Assembly: GCA_031655335.1 (NCBI GenBank)
Contig: CP134226.1
Coordinates: forward strand, 1,612,001-1,676,000
DNA length: 64,000 nucleotides
Origin: Thalassospiraceae bacterium LMO-SO8
Lineage (GTDB): Bacteria > Pseudomonadota > Alphaproteobacteria > Rhodospirillales > Casp-alpha2
Direction: 5' to 3'
Shown here piece by piece: positions 26,934-35,638 of the stretch (positions within the stretch are counted from its first letter, which is position 1; every line of letters starts with the position of its first letter). The notes beneath the pieces were generated by a model. The model was given only the letters and a program-made list of their open reading frames with translations. It was not told the origin of the DNA and made no database searches. Made by a program: the position numbers and the translations under genes.

Positions 26934-27584
26934 TTAGCCGATGATGGTCCAATACCAGTCGCCGGTGTAACCGGCTTCATCGAACACCACGACCCAGCCG
27001 TCAGGATAGTCGTGAAATCTGGCGGTCAGCACCCAACTTTCGAATATCTCCTTCTGCGCTGCCGTCATGTAGCTGTCGACCTGTACGAACCCCTTGCCGG
27101 GGGCTAGGCGTTCGATTTCGCGCAGGGCCCGGACACAGCCGTCACGGTCCAGGTTGTGGATCGTGTTGATCGCGAGTACCGAATCGAAGCTTCCATCCGG
27201 AAATGGCAGGTCGTCGCAGCTGCCGATCTGCAGGCGGCCGACGACTTCCGGCTCGCAATGCATCAAGGCGTATTTGGAGACATCGATGCCATACGCGTCG
27301 ATGCCCTCAGCCACCAGATCCTTCACCAGGAACCCCTTGGCGCAGCCGACGTCAAGCACCCGGTCGCCCGGCTTCAATCCGAAATGGGCGATGATGTCCC
27401 TGGCGACCGGCTGCCAGCGGCCGTCATAGCGGTATCCGCCATAGCCGTATTCGCGGGGGCCGTCGAAGTACATCTCGCCGTACTCGCGGGAAATGCGGAT
27501 ATGGTCTTCGGTCTTGGCGGTCTCCCGCGCCTGGACGTTGCGTTTGCCCTGGGGCAGGGCGCGCAGCAGGTTCACTTCGGCCAT
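26934..27584 (-). CDS. Class I SAM-dependent methyltransferase
   Basis: A 216-residue methyltransferase with VLDVGCAKGFLVKDLVAEG (motif I), AYGIDVSKYAL, DDLPFPDGSFDSVLAINTIHN and a final RFHDYPDGWVVVFDEAGY. The ATG at 27584 overlaps the upstream stop (TGATG); upstream readings are Arg-rich shadow. It is coupled to an SDR gene and probably methylates a hydroxyl or amine of the sugar built by the 24-35 kb operon. Confidence 0.85.
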   Translation of the reverse strand: MAEVNLLRALPQGKRNVQARETAKTEDHIRISREYGEMYFDGPREYGYGGYRYDGRWQPVARDIIAHFGLKPGDRVLDVGCAKGFLVKDLVAEGIDAYGIDVSKYALMHCEPEVVGRLQIGSCDDLPFPDGSFDSVLAINTIHNLDRDGCVRALREIERLAPGKGFVQVDSYMTAAQKEIFESWVLTARFHDYPDGWVVVFDEAGYTGDWYWTIIG

Positions 27585-28471
27585 CAGAGAAGCTCCCCCA
27601 TCTCGTTTTGCGCGCGGGCCAAGCCGTCCGCCAGGGGGGTATATCGGAATTCCGGAAAAGCCGCCAGGGTGGCGGACGGGTCGAAGGCGCGATATCCGTT
27701 GTGAGGCATGGGCCCTTGGCGCGGCGAGCCTTTGAGGGCAATTTTCTTTTCGGAAAGGGCGATAACCAGCTCGGCGATTTCGCGGAACGACGTCACGGTC
27801 CCCGTCGCTGCATTGAGCACGCCGGCCGAACGGTACCAAGCGATCAAACGGATCAGTTCGGCGACGTCCCGGACGTCGACATGATCGCGGCGTTCCTCGC
27901 CCTCGCCGAACAGGACGATGTCTTCACCGGCCGCGGCCAGGCGGCGGTAACGGTTGGGACCATAGCCGTTGTGCGGGTCGGCGGCACCGTAGATCAAGGT
28001 CGGGCGCAGGATCGCGAGAGGGCCTTTGGTGGCCTCCTTGAGCATCAGTTCACGGGCCAGATGCATGACGCCGTGGAGCGAACCGGGCTCGGCGCAGGAC
28101 GCTTCCGTCAGTGGCGCCGCGCTGTCCGCGTAAACGGCGTCCGAGCTGACATAGATGACATGGGCAGGCTGAACCTTGGCAAGGGCGTCGGTTACGGCGC
28201 GCATCATGCGGATGTTGCGCTCCAGCATCGCGCCGTCCTTGCAGGGAGCTTCCGCGGACACCACGACGAAGGTGTCGTCGGCGCGCAGTTGCGCGGCAAG
28301 GGTATCGGCGGCGGTTGCCGACAGAAGATCGACCTCGGCCCGGCCGAGCGCCAGAACGGGCGTGCCTTCGCCGGCGAAGGCCGCCGCGGCGGTGCTGCCG
28401 ACAAAGCCGGCGGCGCCCAGGATCACGACCCGTGTCGGCTGCTGGGGATGTGGGTTCGAATGATCAAGCAT
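27584..28471 (-). CDS. NAD-dependent epimerase/dehydratase family protein
   Basis: A 295-residue extended SDR. Its Rossmann loop is VVILGAAGFVGSTAAAA near residue 15. YVSSDAVYAD provides the catalytic Ser/Thr-type strand, but the usual YxxxK reads HGVMHLARE (His and Arg at the Tyr and Lys positions), so the classical catalytic pair may be missing. ILRPTLIYGAADPHNGYGPNR and RDHVDVRDVAELI follow the family pattern. The start at 28471 overlaps the upstream stop by 8 bp. Probably acts on an NDP-heptose or hexose, possibly by non-standard chemistry. Confidence 0.75.
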   Translation of the reverse strand: MLDHSNPHPQQPTRVVILGAAGFVGSTAAAAFAGEGTPVLALGRAEVDLLSATAADTLAAQLRADDTFVVVSAEAPCKDGAMLERNIRMMRAVTDALAKVQPAHVIYVSSDAVYADSAAPLTEASCAEPGSLHGVMHLARELMLKEATKGPLAILRPTLIYGAADPHNGYGPNRYRRLAAAGEDIVLFGEGEERRDHVDVRDVAELIRLIAWYRSAGVLNAATGTVTSFREIAELVIALSEKKIALKGSPRQGPMPHNGYRAFDPSATLAAFPEFRYTPLADGLARAQNEMGELL

Positions 28472-29768
28472 GGCGGGCCTCGGCTGTGGCGGCGGCCCGC
28501 TTAGGCGCGCGGCCAAGAATGAAATGGTCGAGCCCGGCGGCGGTCACCGCCGTTTCGGACAAAAGACCGTAGGGGTCGATCAGCGCGCGGCCGCGCATAC
28601 GGCGGGCCAGTTCCGTGGGATCGATCTCGCGGTACAGGGGCCAGGGCGTGATGATCACCACCGCATCGGCGCCGTCGCAGGCGTCGAGGGGCGTTTCCGA
28701 TTGATGCAAGCCGGGCAAAACCTCGGCGGCACGAACCTGTGGGTCATGGGCGGTCACCCGCCGCGTATCCAGATGTGACAGCAGCGCCAATGACGCCGCG
28801 TTCTTGGTGCTGTGGGTGTTCTCTTTGTAGGCCAGCCCGAGCAGGCCGATGGTGGCATCGGGCTTCGCGTCGAGCACCGCCTGCTTCAAGGTGCGGTAGC
28901 ACCAGTCCTTGCGGTGCCGGCTGTTGGCCAGCCAGGCATGGACGATCCCGGCATCTGTGGCGTGCCGGTCGGCGAGCCCGATCACGGTGGCGAGGTCGCG
29001 TTCCAGATTGCCGCCGGCCAGACCCAGGCCCGGCGCGATATAGCTTTTCGGGCCGATGCGCGCATCCAGACGCAGGGCCGGGATGATTTCCGACCAGTCG
29101 GCGCCGACATGCTCGCAGACCTCGGCCATGGTGTTGGCGACGCCGACGGAGGCGACCAGACACATGTTGATGGAGATCTTCGCCAGTTCGGCGCTTTCGT
29201 AGCGCATGGGAAGAACAGGGCAGCCGAAGGCACCGAGATAATTTTCGAAGCGGGGATCGATCGCCGCATCCGGTTTCGCGCAGCCGACGATGAACCGTTC
29301 CGGATGCATGGCGCGTTCCACGGCGCGGCCGAAGATCAGGGTTTCGACCTGATAATACAGCCGGGCGGGATCGCGGCTCAGGGTGCGGGTGAAGCCTGGC
29401 GGCACCTGGCACAGAACGACCAGAAGCGCATCGCCGCTCATGGCGCGTTCGGCCGTCGCGATGATGTCGGTAATGGGGGCCAGATCGCTTTGGCCGTTGT
29501 CGTCGGTCGGCACATCGACGGAGATATAGACGATGTCGCAATCGGCAAGCTTGGTGTCGTCGCTGGTAAAGGTCAGGCGTTCACGGTTGCGGGCGATCAT
29601 GTCGTCCAGGTCCGGTTCGGCGACGGGAAGGTGCCCGGCGTTGATGGCGTCGACGACTGCGGGGTCGCCATGATAGCCCACGACCTTGAATCCGCGCGCC
29701 GCCGATGCCGCCGCCATGTTGAGGCCAAGATGCGTCAGGCCGGCGAAACCGATGACGGGGGCCGTCAT
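28464..29768 (-). CDS. UDP-glucose/GDP-mannose 6-dehydrogenase-like protein lacking the catalytic cysteine
   Basis: A 434-residue member of the nucleotide-sugar 6-dehydrogenase family: IGFAGLTHLGLNMA loop, YISVDVPTDDNG near 81-91, AELAKISINMCLVASVGVANTMAEVCEH with Lys197 and Asn201, and a C-terminal LLGLAYKENTHSTKNAASLAL. The normal catalytic motif GGSCFPKD is replaced by GGNLERD at 252-258, so the nucleophilic Cys is Leu and the motif is one residue shorter. The ATG at 29768 overlaps the upstream stop (ATGA). A normal two-step oxidation to a uronic acid is therefore unlikely; a single oxidation or another redox-assisted step is possible. Confidence 0.85.
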   Translation of the reverse strand: MTAPVIGFAGLTHLGLNMAAASAARGFKVVGYHGDPAVVDAINAGHLPVAEPDLDDMIARNRERLTFTSDDTKLADCDIVYISVDVPTDDNGQSDLAPITDIIATAERAMSGDALLVVLCQVPPGFTRTLSRDPARLYYQVETLIFGRAVERAMHPERFIVGCAKPDAAIDPRFENYLGAFGCPVLPMRYESAELAKISINMCLVASVGVANTMAEVCEHVGADWSEIIPALRLDARIGPKSYIAPGLGLAGGNLERDLATVIGLADRHATDAGIVHAWLANSRHRKDWCYRTLKQAVLDAKPDATIGLLGLAYKENTHSTKNAASLALLSHLDTRRVTAHDPQVRAAEVLPGLHQSETPLDACDGADAVVIITPWPLYREIDPTELARRMRGRALIDPYGLLSETAVTAAGLDHFILGRAPKRAAATAEARHA

Positions 29769-30718
29769 GCGCCCGCCCCTTCGCGCACCATGTCGTGCAC
29801 GCCGGCCTGGGCGGCCAGGTCGCGCAGGGTGCGATTGATCCACAGGTCATTGGCCAGACCATTGGTGCCCGGTGCCTCGGCGCATAGCTTTTTGAAATGC
29901 GCGTATTCCAGGTCCCAGGTCGGGTCGGCCTGCACCAGCGTCACGGCCTCTTCCGGCGGGCGGCCGCTGGGCAGGACGCGGGTCCGATGGGTAAAGGTCG
30001 ACGGCCCCCATTTGCACAGGCTTTCGATATGCGCGCTGCCGTGTTCGGCGAAGATGTCGGTGGTGTGGTGGTTGCGCCAGCTCAACATCGTCATCTCAAG
30101 CTGAATGGCCAGGCCATCGGCGGTGTCGATGACGACATGATCAAAGGACCGGTTCTCGTGACGGTAAGCCCCCCGCACACGGAAGCGCGCGTCGAAATCC
30201 TGACCAAGCCAAAAGCGCAGGGTGTCGAGCAGGTGGCTGCCGAGGTCGGGCAGAACGCCGGCCCCTTGATCGCGCCAGGCGCTGTCGCGCACCAGGCGCG
30301 CCGTCCCGTTGCCGTAGAACATGCGCAGAGAATAGATCTTGCCCAGGCGGCCGCTTTTGATCAGGTCGGCCATGCGCACGAAATGAGGCTCGAAACGATG
30401 GTTGTAGGCGGTGTAGCAGGCGGCGCCGGTTTTCTCGGCAAGGGCGGCCAGGCGGATCAGGTCGTCGTCATCGACGGACAGCACCGGCTTCTCCACCAGA
30501 ACGTGCTTTCCCGCGGCCAGCAGGTAATCCAGCAGCTCGATCTTCGCCTCGTCGGGAATGCACAGCAGCGCGGCGTCGTAGTCCGTCAACGGGACGTCGC
30601 GAACGTCACGAAAATCGACCGCGTCCTTGACCGGGTCGATCGTGGCGACCGCGTCGGCACCCGCGGCGGAAAGCCGCTTGGCGCCCTGCACCCCCATTCC
30701 GGCGACGATAACCCGCAT
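29765..30718 (-). CDS. Gfo/Idh/MocA family oxidoreductase
   Basis: A 317-residue dehydrogenase with VIVAGMGVQGAKRL at the N-terminus, the VLVEKPVLS motif (EKP) near residue 92, YNHRFEPHFVR and LPDLGSHLLDTLRFWLG in the C-terminal domain. It starts 5 bp after the HldE-like stop and is coupled by ATGA to the dehydrogenase-like gene. Third paralogue in the window. Likely acts with the 28464 and 32277 products on a heptose- or hexose-nucleotide. Confidence 0.88.
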   Translation of the reverse strand: MRVIVAGMGVQGAKRLSAAGADAVATIDPVKDAVDFRDVRDVPLTDYDAALLCIPDEAKIELLDYLLAAGKHVLVEKPVLSVDDDDLIRLAALAEKTGAACYTAYNHRFEPHFVRMADLIKSGRLGKIYSLRMFYGNGTARLVRDSAWRDQGAGVLPDLGSHLLDTLRFWLGQDFDARFRVRGAYRHENRSFDHVVIDTADGLAIQLEMTMLSWRNHHTTDIFAEHGSAHIESLCKWGPSTFTHRTRVLPSGRPPEEAVTLVQADPTWDLEYAHFKKLCAEAPGTNGLANDLWINRTLRDLAAQAGVHDMVREGAGA

Positions 30719-30723
30719 CCGCG

Positions 30724-32280
30724 TCAGCCGCCGTACCCGGCAGCTTTTTCGACCTGGTCGATGCGGGCGAGCACGTCACCCGGACGGATCGGCACGTTGC
30801 CGTCAATCTCGCATTCGCAGGCCGCGGCCATGGAGCCGAGGATTCCGGCGATGACCTCGTTGCCGGTCGCCAGCATGGCCATGGTTGCGTAGGACAGCAG
30901 CGCATCGCCCGCGCCGACAGCATCTGCGATGTTGTGGGCGAAACTGTCGACGGAGAAATAGTTGCCCTCATCCTCTGTGCCGGCCTTGGGCCGGGAAACG
31001 AACGCGCCGCGGTCGCCGAGTTTGAGAATTAGGAGTTTACATGCGTTGGCGGAAACCAGGGCGCTGGCCAGCGCGCCGACGGTGGAATCCTGATCGCCCA
31101 GCGCAAACCGAGCTTCCCGTTCATTGGGCGTGACCAGATCGAAGTTCTTGAACTCGGTAATGTTGCCCCAACGGCTGGCGACCTGGCTGTCGGCCACGCG
31201 ATAGACATCGTGCGGAATGGCACTGGTTAACTGCGGCACGGTCCAGTGATTGAAGATGCCGTGCCGGAAATCGCTGAACACGACGGCGTCGGTTTCCGTG
31301 CCCGTGATCTTCGAGGTCAGTTGTTCGAGAATGCCTTCGGAAATCGAACGATTGTCCAGGGTATCGACCTTCAACAGCCGGTATCCGCCGGCGATGATGG
31401 CGTTCTTGTTGGTCGTCGGGCGGGTCTCATCGGTGATGGCGTTGACCTTGATGCCGGCCGCTTTTAGGCCGTCGATCACAAAATCGGCGAGTGCGTCCTT
31501 CCCGAGGACGGTCGAAAAGGTGACGTCCGCGCCGGCCGCGTTCAGGTGCTGCGCGACGATGCCGGCGCCGCCGATGTAATCGTCCTTGCCCTGGTAAAGC
31601 ACGCTGAAGGTCGGCGTCTTGGTCTGGCCGCCGATCAGCGAGGTGCGGGTATAGCTGTCGACGATGGTGTCGCCGACGACATGGACGCGGAAGCCGCGCA
31701 TCTTGTCCAGCGTCGCCCGCAGGTCGGCGAACCCCAGGTTATGGGTGTGGAGAAGCGTCAGCAGCTTTTCCATCTGGATGTTCGGCGGGGCCAGTTCGAT
31801 CAGGCGCGACGATGAATAGACGATGTCGCCTGGCGTGAAGATCATGCCGCCGCCATAGCTTTCGACGATGTCGGCTTCTTCCTGCGTCGCCGCCGGAAGG
31901 CCGCCCGAGGTGTACTCGAACCCCTTGGCGAAGAAATCAGGCTGCAACGCCTGAAGGTTCTCAAGCGGCTTCGCATTCTCGTCGATCATCACGTAGTCGA
32001 CCATCTCGAACGCGGCGAGGTTGAGGGCGCGCAGGCGTTCGGGGACGTGCGGTCTGTAGGTGCCCTTCTTGATGTGCCTGTCGGCGGTGATCGAGGCGAT
32101 GAGAATATCGGCCTTGGTTTTGGCATAAGCCAGATGCCGGACGTGTCCAGGGTGCACGACGTCGAACACGCCGTGACACATGATCACCTTGTTCTCGCGC
32201 GGGAACGAACCAATCAGGCCGCGCAGTTCCGCGGCGGTCTTCAGCTTGAATTGGTACTTTTCAAAAAACTCAGCGGTCAT
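30724..32280 (-). CDS. HldE-like bifunctional sugar kinase/nucleotidyltransferase with inverted domain order
   Basis: A 518-residue fusion. The N-terminal domain (about 30-165) is a cytidylyltransferase-fold nucleotidyltransferase with HGVFDVVHPGHVRHL (HPGH at 43-46). The C-terminal domain (about 190-515) is a PfkB/ribokinase-type kinase with GGAGIVAQHLNAAGADV and the catalytic AVGAGDALLSY. E. coli HldE has the opposite order, kinase first. HldE phosphorylates heptose 7-phosphate at C1 and later adenylylates the 1-phosphate. With GmhB (35087) and a GmhA-like isomerase (49681) in the window, a heptose pathway is likely. The nucleotide used is not readable. Confidence 0.85.
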   Translation of the reverse strand: MTAEFFEKYQFKLKTAAELRGLIGSFPRENKVIMCHGVFDVVHPGHVRHLAYAKTKADILIASITADRHIKKGTYRPHVPERLRALNLAAFEMVDYVMIDENAKPLENLQALQPDFFAKGFEYTSGGLPAATQEEADIVESYGGGMIFTPGDIVYSSSRLIELAPPNIQMEKLLTLLHTHNLGFADLRATLDKMRGFRVHVVGDTIVDSYTRTSLIGGQTKTPTFSVLYQGKDDYIGGAGIVAQHLNAAGADVTFSTVLGKDALADFVIDGLKAAGIKVNAITDETRPTTNKNAIIAGGYRLLKVDTLDNRSISEGILEQLTSKITGTETDAVVFSDFRHGIFNHWTVPQLTSAIPHDVYRVADSQVASRWGNITEFKNFDLVTPNEREARFALGDQDSTVGALASALVSANACKLLILKLGDRGAFVSRPKAGTEDEGNYFSVDSFAHNIADAVGAGDALLSYATMAMLATGNEVIAGILGSMAAACECEIDGNVPIRPGDVLARIDQVEKAAGYGG

Positions 32281-33284
32281 GTCTTGTCCGTCGGGGCCAT
32301 GTATTGGAACCAGGTTTTGGTCGCCTGTTCGATGCTTGCCGGATCCCACAACGGGGCATCGCGCCAGTTCTCGATCTCGGCGGTCATGCGGCCGACGCCG
32401 TCTTCGAATGACACCTGGGGCGCCCAGCCCAGTTCACTTGTTATCTTGCTGATGTCGGCCCAGGTGCAGTCCGGCTCACCCGGGCGTTTGGGGATATAGA
32501 CGACCTCGCCGCCCAAAAGCTCGACCAGGCGATTGACCGTCTGCGGATTGCCCGCGCCAAGGTTGTAGATCTCGCCCGTGCGTTCCGTTTCCGCCGCCGC
32601 CAGGAACGCGCGGGCGACGTCGGTGACATAAAGAAAGTCACGGCCCTGGGTGCCGTCGCCGACCACGGTGAAGGGCTTGCCGGCCAGTTTTTGTTTGAAG
32701 AACACGCCGAACACGGCGCCGTACGCACCCGTGGTGCGGACGCGGGTGCCGTAGGCGTTGAAGATGCGGACCGAATTGACCGGCAGGCCGTAGACCTTGT
32801 GCCAGTGCAGCGCCGCCTGTTCGCCCTGGTACTTGCTCAGCGCATAGGGGTATTTGGGGTCGATGGGATGGTCTTCGCGGGTCGGCACGTCGGCCAGGCC
32901 GTAACAGGACGAGGACGCCGCATAGACCAGCTTTTCGACGCCGGCCGCGCGCGCGCACTCCAGAACCTTCACCGTTCCCTGGACGTTGATGTCCATGTAG
33001 TCGATGGGCTTTTCGATGGACGGCACGATGTCGCCGATGCCGGCGAAATGGAACACGAAGCGGGCATCTTCGAACAGCGCCGACCCCGGCGTGAGGCCGC
33101 GGATATCGGCATGTTCGACGGCGAGGTCGGGATTGCCCGCGAGATGCGCCAGGTTGCGTTCGTGACCGCCGGAGAAGTCGTCGATCACGCGCACGGCGTA
33201 ACCGCGTTCCAGCAGCACGTCGACCATATGGCTGCCGATGAACCCGGCGCCCCCGGTGACAACGGCGGTGGGTTTGGGCGTCAT
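32277..33284 (-). CDS. NAD-dependent epimerase/dehydratase (UDP-glucose 4-epimerase-like)
   Basis: A 335-residue extended SDR: TGGAGFIGSHMVDVL at the N-terminus, AASSSCYG near residue 120, YPYALSKYQGE with the Tyr-Lys pair near 145, and DFLYVTDVARAFL. The ATG at 33284 overlaps the upstream stop (ATGA). Best matched to GalE- or WbpP-like epimerases. In this operon a role as NDP-heptose or NDP-hexose epimerase or 4,6-dehydratase is plausible; sequence reading alone cannot choose. Confidence 0.85.
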   Translation of the reverse strand: MTPKPTAVVTGGAGFIGSHMVDVLLERGYAVRVIDDFSGGHERNLAHLAGNPDLAVEHADIRGLTPGSALFEDARFVFHFAGIGDIVPSIEKPIDYMDINVQGTVKVLECARAAGVEKLVYAASSSCYGLADVPTREDHPIDPKYPYALSKYQGEQAALHWHKVYGLPVNSVRIFNAYGTRVRTTGAYGAVFGVFFKQKLAGKPFTVVGDGTQGRDFLYVTDVARAFLAAAETERTGEIYNLGAGNPQTVNRLVELLGGEVVYIPKRPGEPDCTWADISKITSELGWAPQVSFEDGVGRMTAEIENWRDAPLWDPASIEQATKTWFQYMAPTDKT

Positions 33285-34294
33285 GCTGCGTTGAGCGCCT
33301 TCATGCGGCGGACGTTGAAGTACTTGTCGTCGTCCATGCTGTTGGGCAGGTCGCCGTTGCGGAAGGCCCGGCACAGGCCGCGCACCGCGTCTTCGATGTT
33401 GTATTTCGGCGAGAAGCCGAGCATGCGGGTGATCTTGTCCGAATTGACGTGGTAGGAGCGGATGTCGTCGGTCGGCGTGGTGACGATGTCGATATCGCCC
33501 TTTTCGGGAAACTCTTCCTGGACGACCTTTTTCACGATTTCGGCCAGTTGCATGATGCTCATGTTCTGGAAGGCGACGTTGAAGGTCTCGCCGGCGATCT
33601 TGCCGTCGGGCAGGTCGAGCAGCATTTCATAGCAATCGCACATGTCCTGGACATGCAGGTTCGGGCGCATCTGCGATCCGCCGAACACGGTGATCTTGCC
33701 GTTGGTCACGGCATGGTTGGTCAGGATGTTGACCGACACGTCCAGGCGCTGGCGCGGCGCGTACCCACACAGGGTCGCCGGGCGGATGGTGACGCAGACG
33801 AAGTCGTCGGACTGATGCTTGAACAACAGCGGCTCGCACATGCCCTTGTACTTGTTGTAGAGGGTCAGCGGCACCAGGGGGTGGTCCTCGGTCACGTCCG
33901 GGGAGTCAGACACGCCGTAGACGGATGAGGACGAGGCGAAGATGAAGCGCTTCACCCCCGCCTCCTTGGCGGCGATCACCATGGGCTCGAAGGCGTCCAG
34001 GTTGACCGAGGTCGACAGGTTTTCGTCCAGTTCGAAGCTGGCGTCGTTGGAAATGCAGGCCAGGCTGATGACGGCGTCGACACCGTCGAGCGCGGCCCTG
34101 AGCGCCGCCGTGTCGCGGATGTCGCCTTTGACGATGCGGAGGTTGGGGTTGTCCTTGGGCAGGAAGTCGTCGCCGTAATACATGATGTCGAACACGGTGA
34201 CCTTGTATCCCCGGGCGAGCAACTGCGGCGCCAGAAGGCTGCCGACGTATCCGGCGCCGCCGGTGATCAGGACGTGGTTGAAGGCGTTGGGCAT
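33281..34294 (-). CDS. NAD-dependent epimerase/dehydratase
   Basis: A 337-residue extended SDR with LITGGAGYVGSLLAPQLL, FASSSSVYG near residue 122, and LYNKYKGMCE in place of the typical YxxxK (Tyr and Lys retained). RPATLCGYAPRQRLD and NLHVQDMCDCY follow. It is coupled to the 32277 epimerase and lies 18 bp after the transaldolase gene. Two adjacent paralogous epimerases suggest successive stereochemical changes on one nucleotide sugar. Confidence 0.85.
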   Translation of the reverse strand: MPNAFNHVLITGGAGYVGSLLAPQLLARGYKVTVFDIMYYGDDFLPKDNPNLRIVKGDIRDTAALRAALDGVDAVISLACISNDASFELDENLSTSVNLDAFEPMVIAAKEAGVKRFIFASSSSVYGVSDSPDVTEDHPLVPLTLYNKYKGMCEPLLFKHQSDDFVCVTIRPATLCGYAPRQRLDVSVNILTNHAVTNGKITVFGGSQMRPNLHVQDMCDCYEMLLDLPDGKIAGETFNVAFQNMSIMQLAEIVKKVVQEEFPEKGDIDIVTTPTDDIRSYHVNSDKITRMLGFSPKYNIEDAVRGLCRAFRNGDLPNSMDDDKYFNVRRMKALNAA

Positions 34295-34312
34295 GTCTCG
34301 AAACTCCGTTGG

Positions 34313-35056
34313 TTATTCGGCGGCCGCGTCGGCGGGCGTGGCGATGGTGTAGCCGGCGGCGGTGGCGTCGCCGTAGAACATTTGGACGGTTTCTCGGCTG
34401 AAGACCTCCAGGTCCTTGCCGATGCCGCCGAGCTTGCCGAGAAGGTCATTGGTCGCGGTGATGATGTGGCAGCCGACCTGATCTGCCTGGATGACGTTCA
34501 GCAATTCACGGGGGCTGGCCCACAGGAGTTCCGCCTTGGGCTTGGCGGCCATGATCTTCAGCGCCTCGGCCATTAACGGCATGGGGTCGAGACCCGTGTC
34601 GGCGATCCGTCCGGCGAAAACGGAGATGATGGCCGGGGCCTCCGTATCCAGGGCATCCGTGATGGCGCGCACCTGGTTCAGCGAGAACACGGCGGTAACG
34701 TTCAACTGCACACCTTCGGCCGACAGTTTCTCAATGATCGGGCCGGTGAATTCGCCCTTGGTTGTGGTGACGGGAATTTTGACGTTCACGTTGTCGCCCC
34801 AGGCGGCGATGACCCGCGCCTGCGCGGCCATGGTCGGCAGGTCGTCGGCGAATACTTCGAAGCTGACCGGGCGGTCCGGAATGGCCTTTAGCACCTCGCG
34901 GGCGAAGGCTTCATAGTCTTCTACCCCTGCCTTGCGCATCAAAGTCGGGTTGGTGGTGAAGCCTTTGATCAGCGGGTTGGCGTACATCTTGATCATGCCG
35001 TCCAGATCGGCGCCGTCGGCGAAAAGCTTGATGGTCAGGTCATTGACGTCCGGCAT
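34313..35056 (-). CDS. Transaldolase
   Basis: A 247-residue TIM-barrel transaldolase of the short (FSA/TalC-like) class. GFTTNPTLM lies near residue 32 and the Schiff-base Lys93 is in NVKIPVTTTKGE; QLNVTAVFS and FAGRIADTG follow. It transfers dihydroxyacetone units, and sedoheptulose 7-phosphate is the classical product. Its place next to GmhB, HldE-like and epimerase genes, with a split transketolase further down, suggests local supply of a heptulose phosphate. Confidence 0.9.
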   Translation of the reverse strand: MPDVNDLTIKLFADGADLDGMIKMYANPLIKGFTTNPTLMRKAGVEDYEAFAREVLKAIPDRPVSFEVFADDLPTMAAQARVIAAWGDNVNVKIPVTTTKGEFTGPIIEKLSAEGVQLNVTAVFSLNQVRAITDALDTEAPAIISVFAGRIADTGLDPMPLMAEALKIMAAKPKAELLWASPRELLNVIQADQVGCHIITATNDLLGKLGGIGKDLEVFSRETVQMFYGDATAAGYTIATPADAAAE

Positions 35057-35086
35057 GGCGAGGTTCCTTTAAGCTTCCTCGGTGGA

Positions 35087-35638
35087 TCAGGGGTGGGCGG
35101 CGGTGCGGATCAGGTCTGCGGCTTCGCCCATGGATGCAGCGGTGAAATCCTGGGTCTCCGGGCGCCTTTCACCGTAGCCGCGATCGATGAACACAGTCCG
35201 ACAGCCGGCGGCGCGGCCGGCGTCGATATCACTCCAGCGGTCGCCGACCATGAAGCTGGCGGCGAGATCGATGCCGAGTTCATCTGCCGCATCCAGCAGC
35301 ATGCCCGGCTTTGGTTTGCGGCACGCGCAGCCTTCCGCCTGACCATGATAGCAGACCTTGACCGAATCGATCGGCAACGCGCCGGTGAGGCGCGCGTTCA
35401 TGCGTTCGACGACAGCGCGGTCGACAAGGCCGTTGCCGACGTCGGGCTGGTTGGTCACGACGATCAACGTGTATCCGTCCTGCTTGAGGTTGCGCAGCGC
35501 GCCCGGCGCGTCCGGCAGCATCTCGAAGTCCTCGAGTCGGGCCGGCGCATAAGGCTTGCCGCCACGTACGTCGGAGCGGGACAGCACGCCGTCGCGGTCG
35601 AGGAACACGGCCTTGTTGGTTGTTTCAACGGGGGGCAT
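35087..35638 (-). CDS. gmhB: D,D-heptose 1,7-bisphosphate phosphatase
   Basis: A 183-residue HAD phosphatase. It has VFLDRDGVLSR (nucleophile Asp and acid/base Asp) near residue 12, VVTNQPDVGNGLV, the GmhB zinc-loop pattern CYHGQAEGCACRKPKPGM, and MVGDRWSDIDAGRAAGC. It removes the 7-phosphate from heptose 1,7-bisphosphate between the two HldE reactions. Length and motifs fit GmhB well. It heads the coupled run to the transaldolase, epimerases and HldE-like gene. Confidence 0.92.
   Translation of the reverse strand: MPPVETTNKAVFLDRDGVLSRSDVRGGKPYAPARLEDFEMLPDAPGALRNLKQDGYTLIVVTNQPDVGNGLVDRAVVERMNARLTGALPIDSVKVCYHGQAEGCACRKPKPGMLLDAADELGIDLAASFMVGDRWSDIDAGRAAGCRTVFIDRGYGERRPETQDFTAASMGEAADLIRTAAHP

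Noticed and set aside
28464-29768. Functional UDP-glucose 6-dehydrogenase
   Set aside because: The catalytic cysteine motif is absent, so I do not call ordinary UDP-glucuronate formation.
28812-30104. Plus-strand ORF of 430 codons
   Set aside because: Antisense to the Cys-less dehydrogenase and Gfo/Idh genes, both with clear motifs; no motif of its own.
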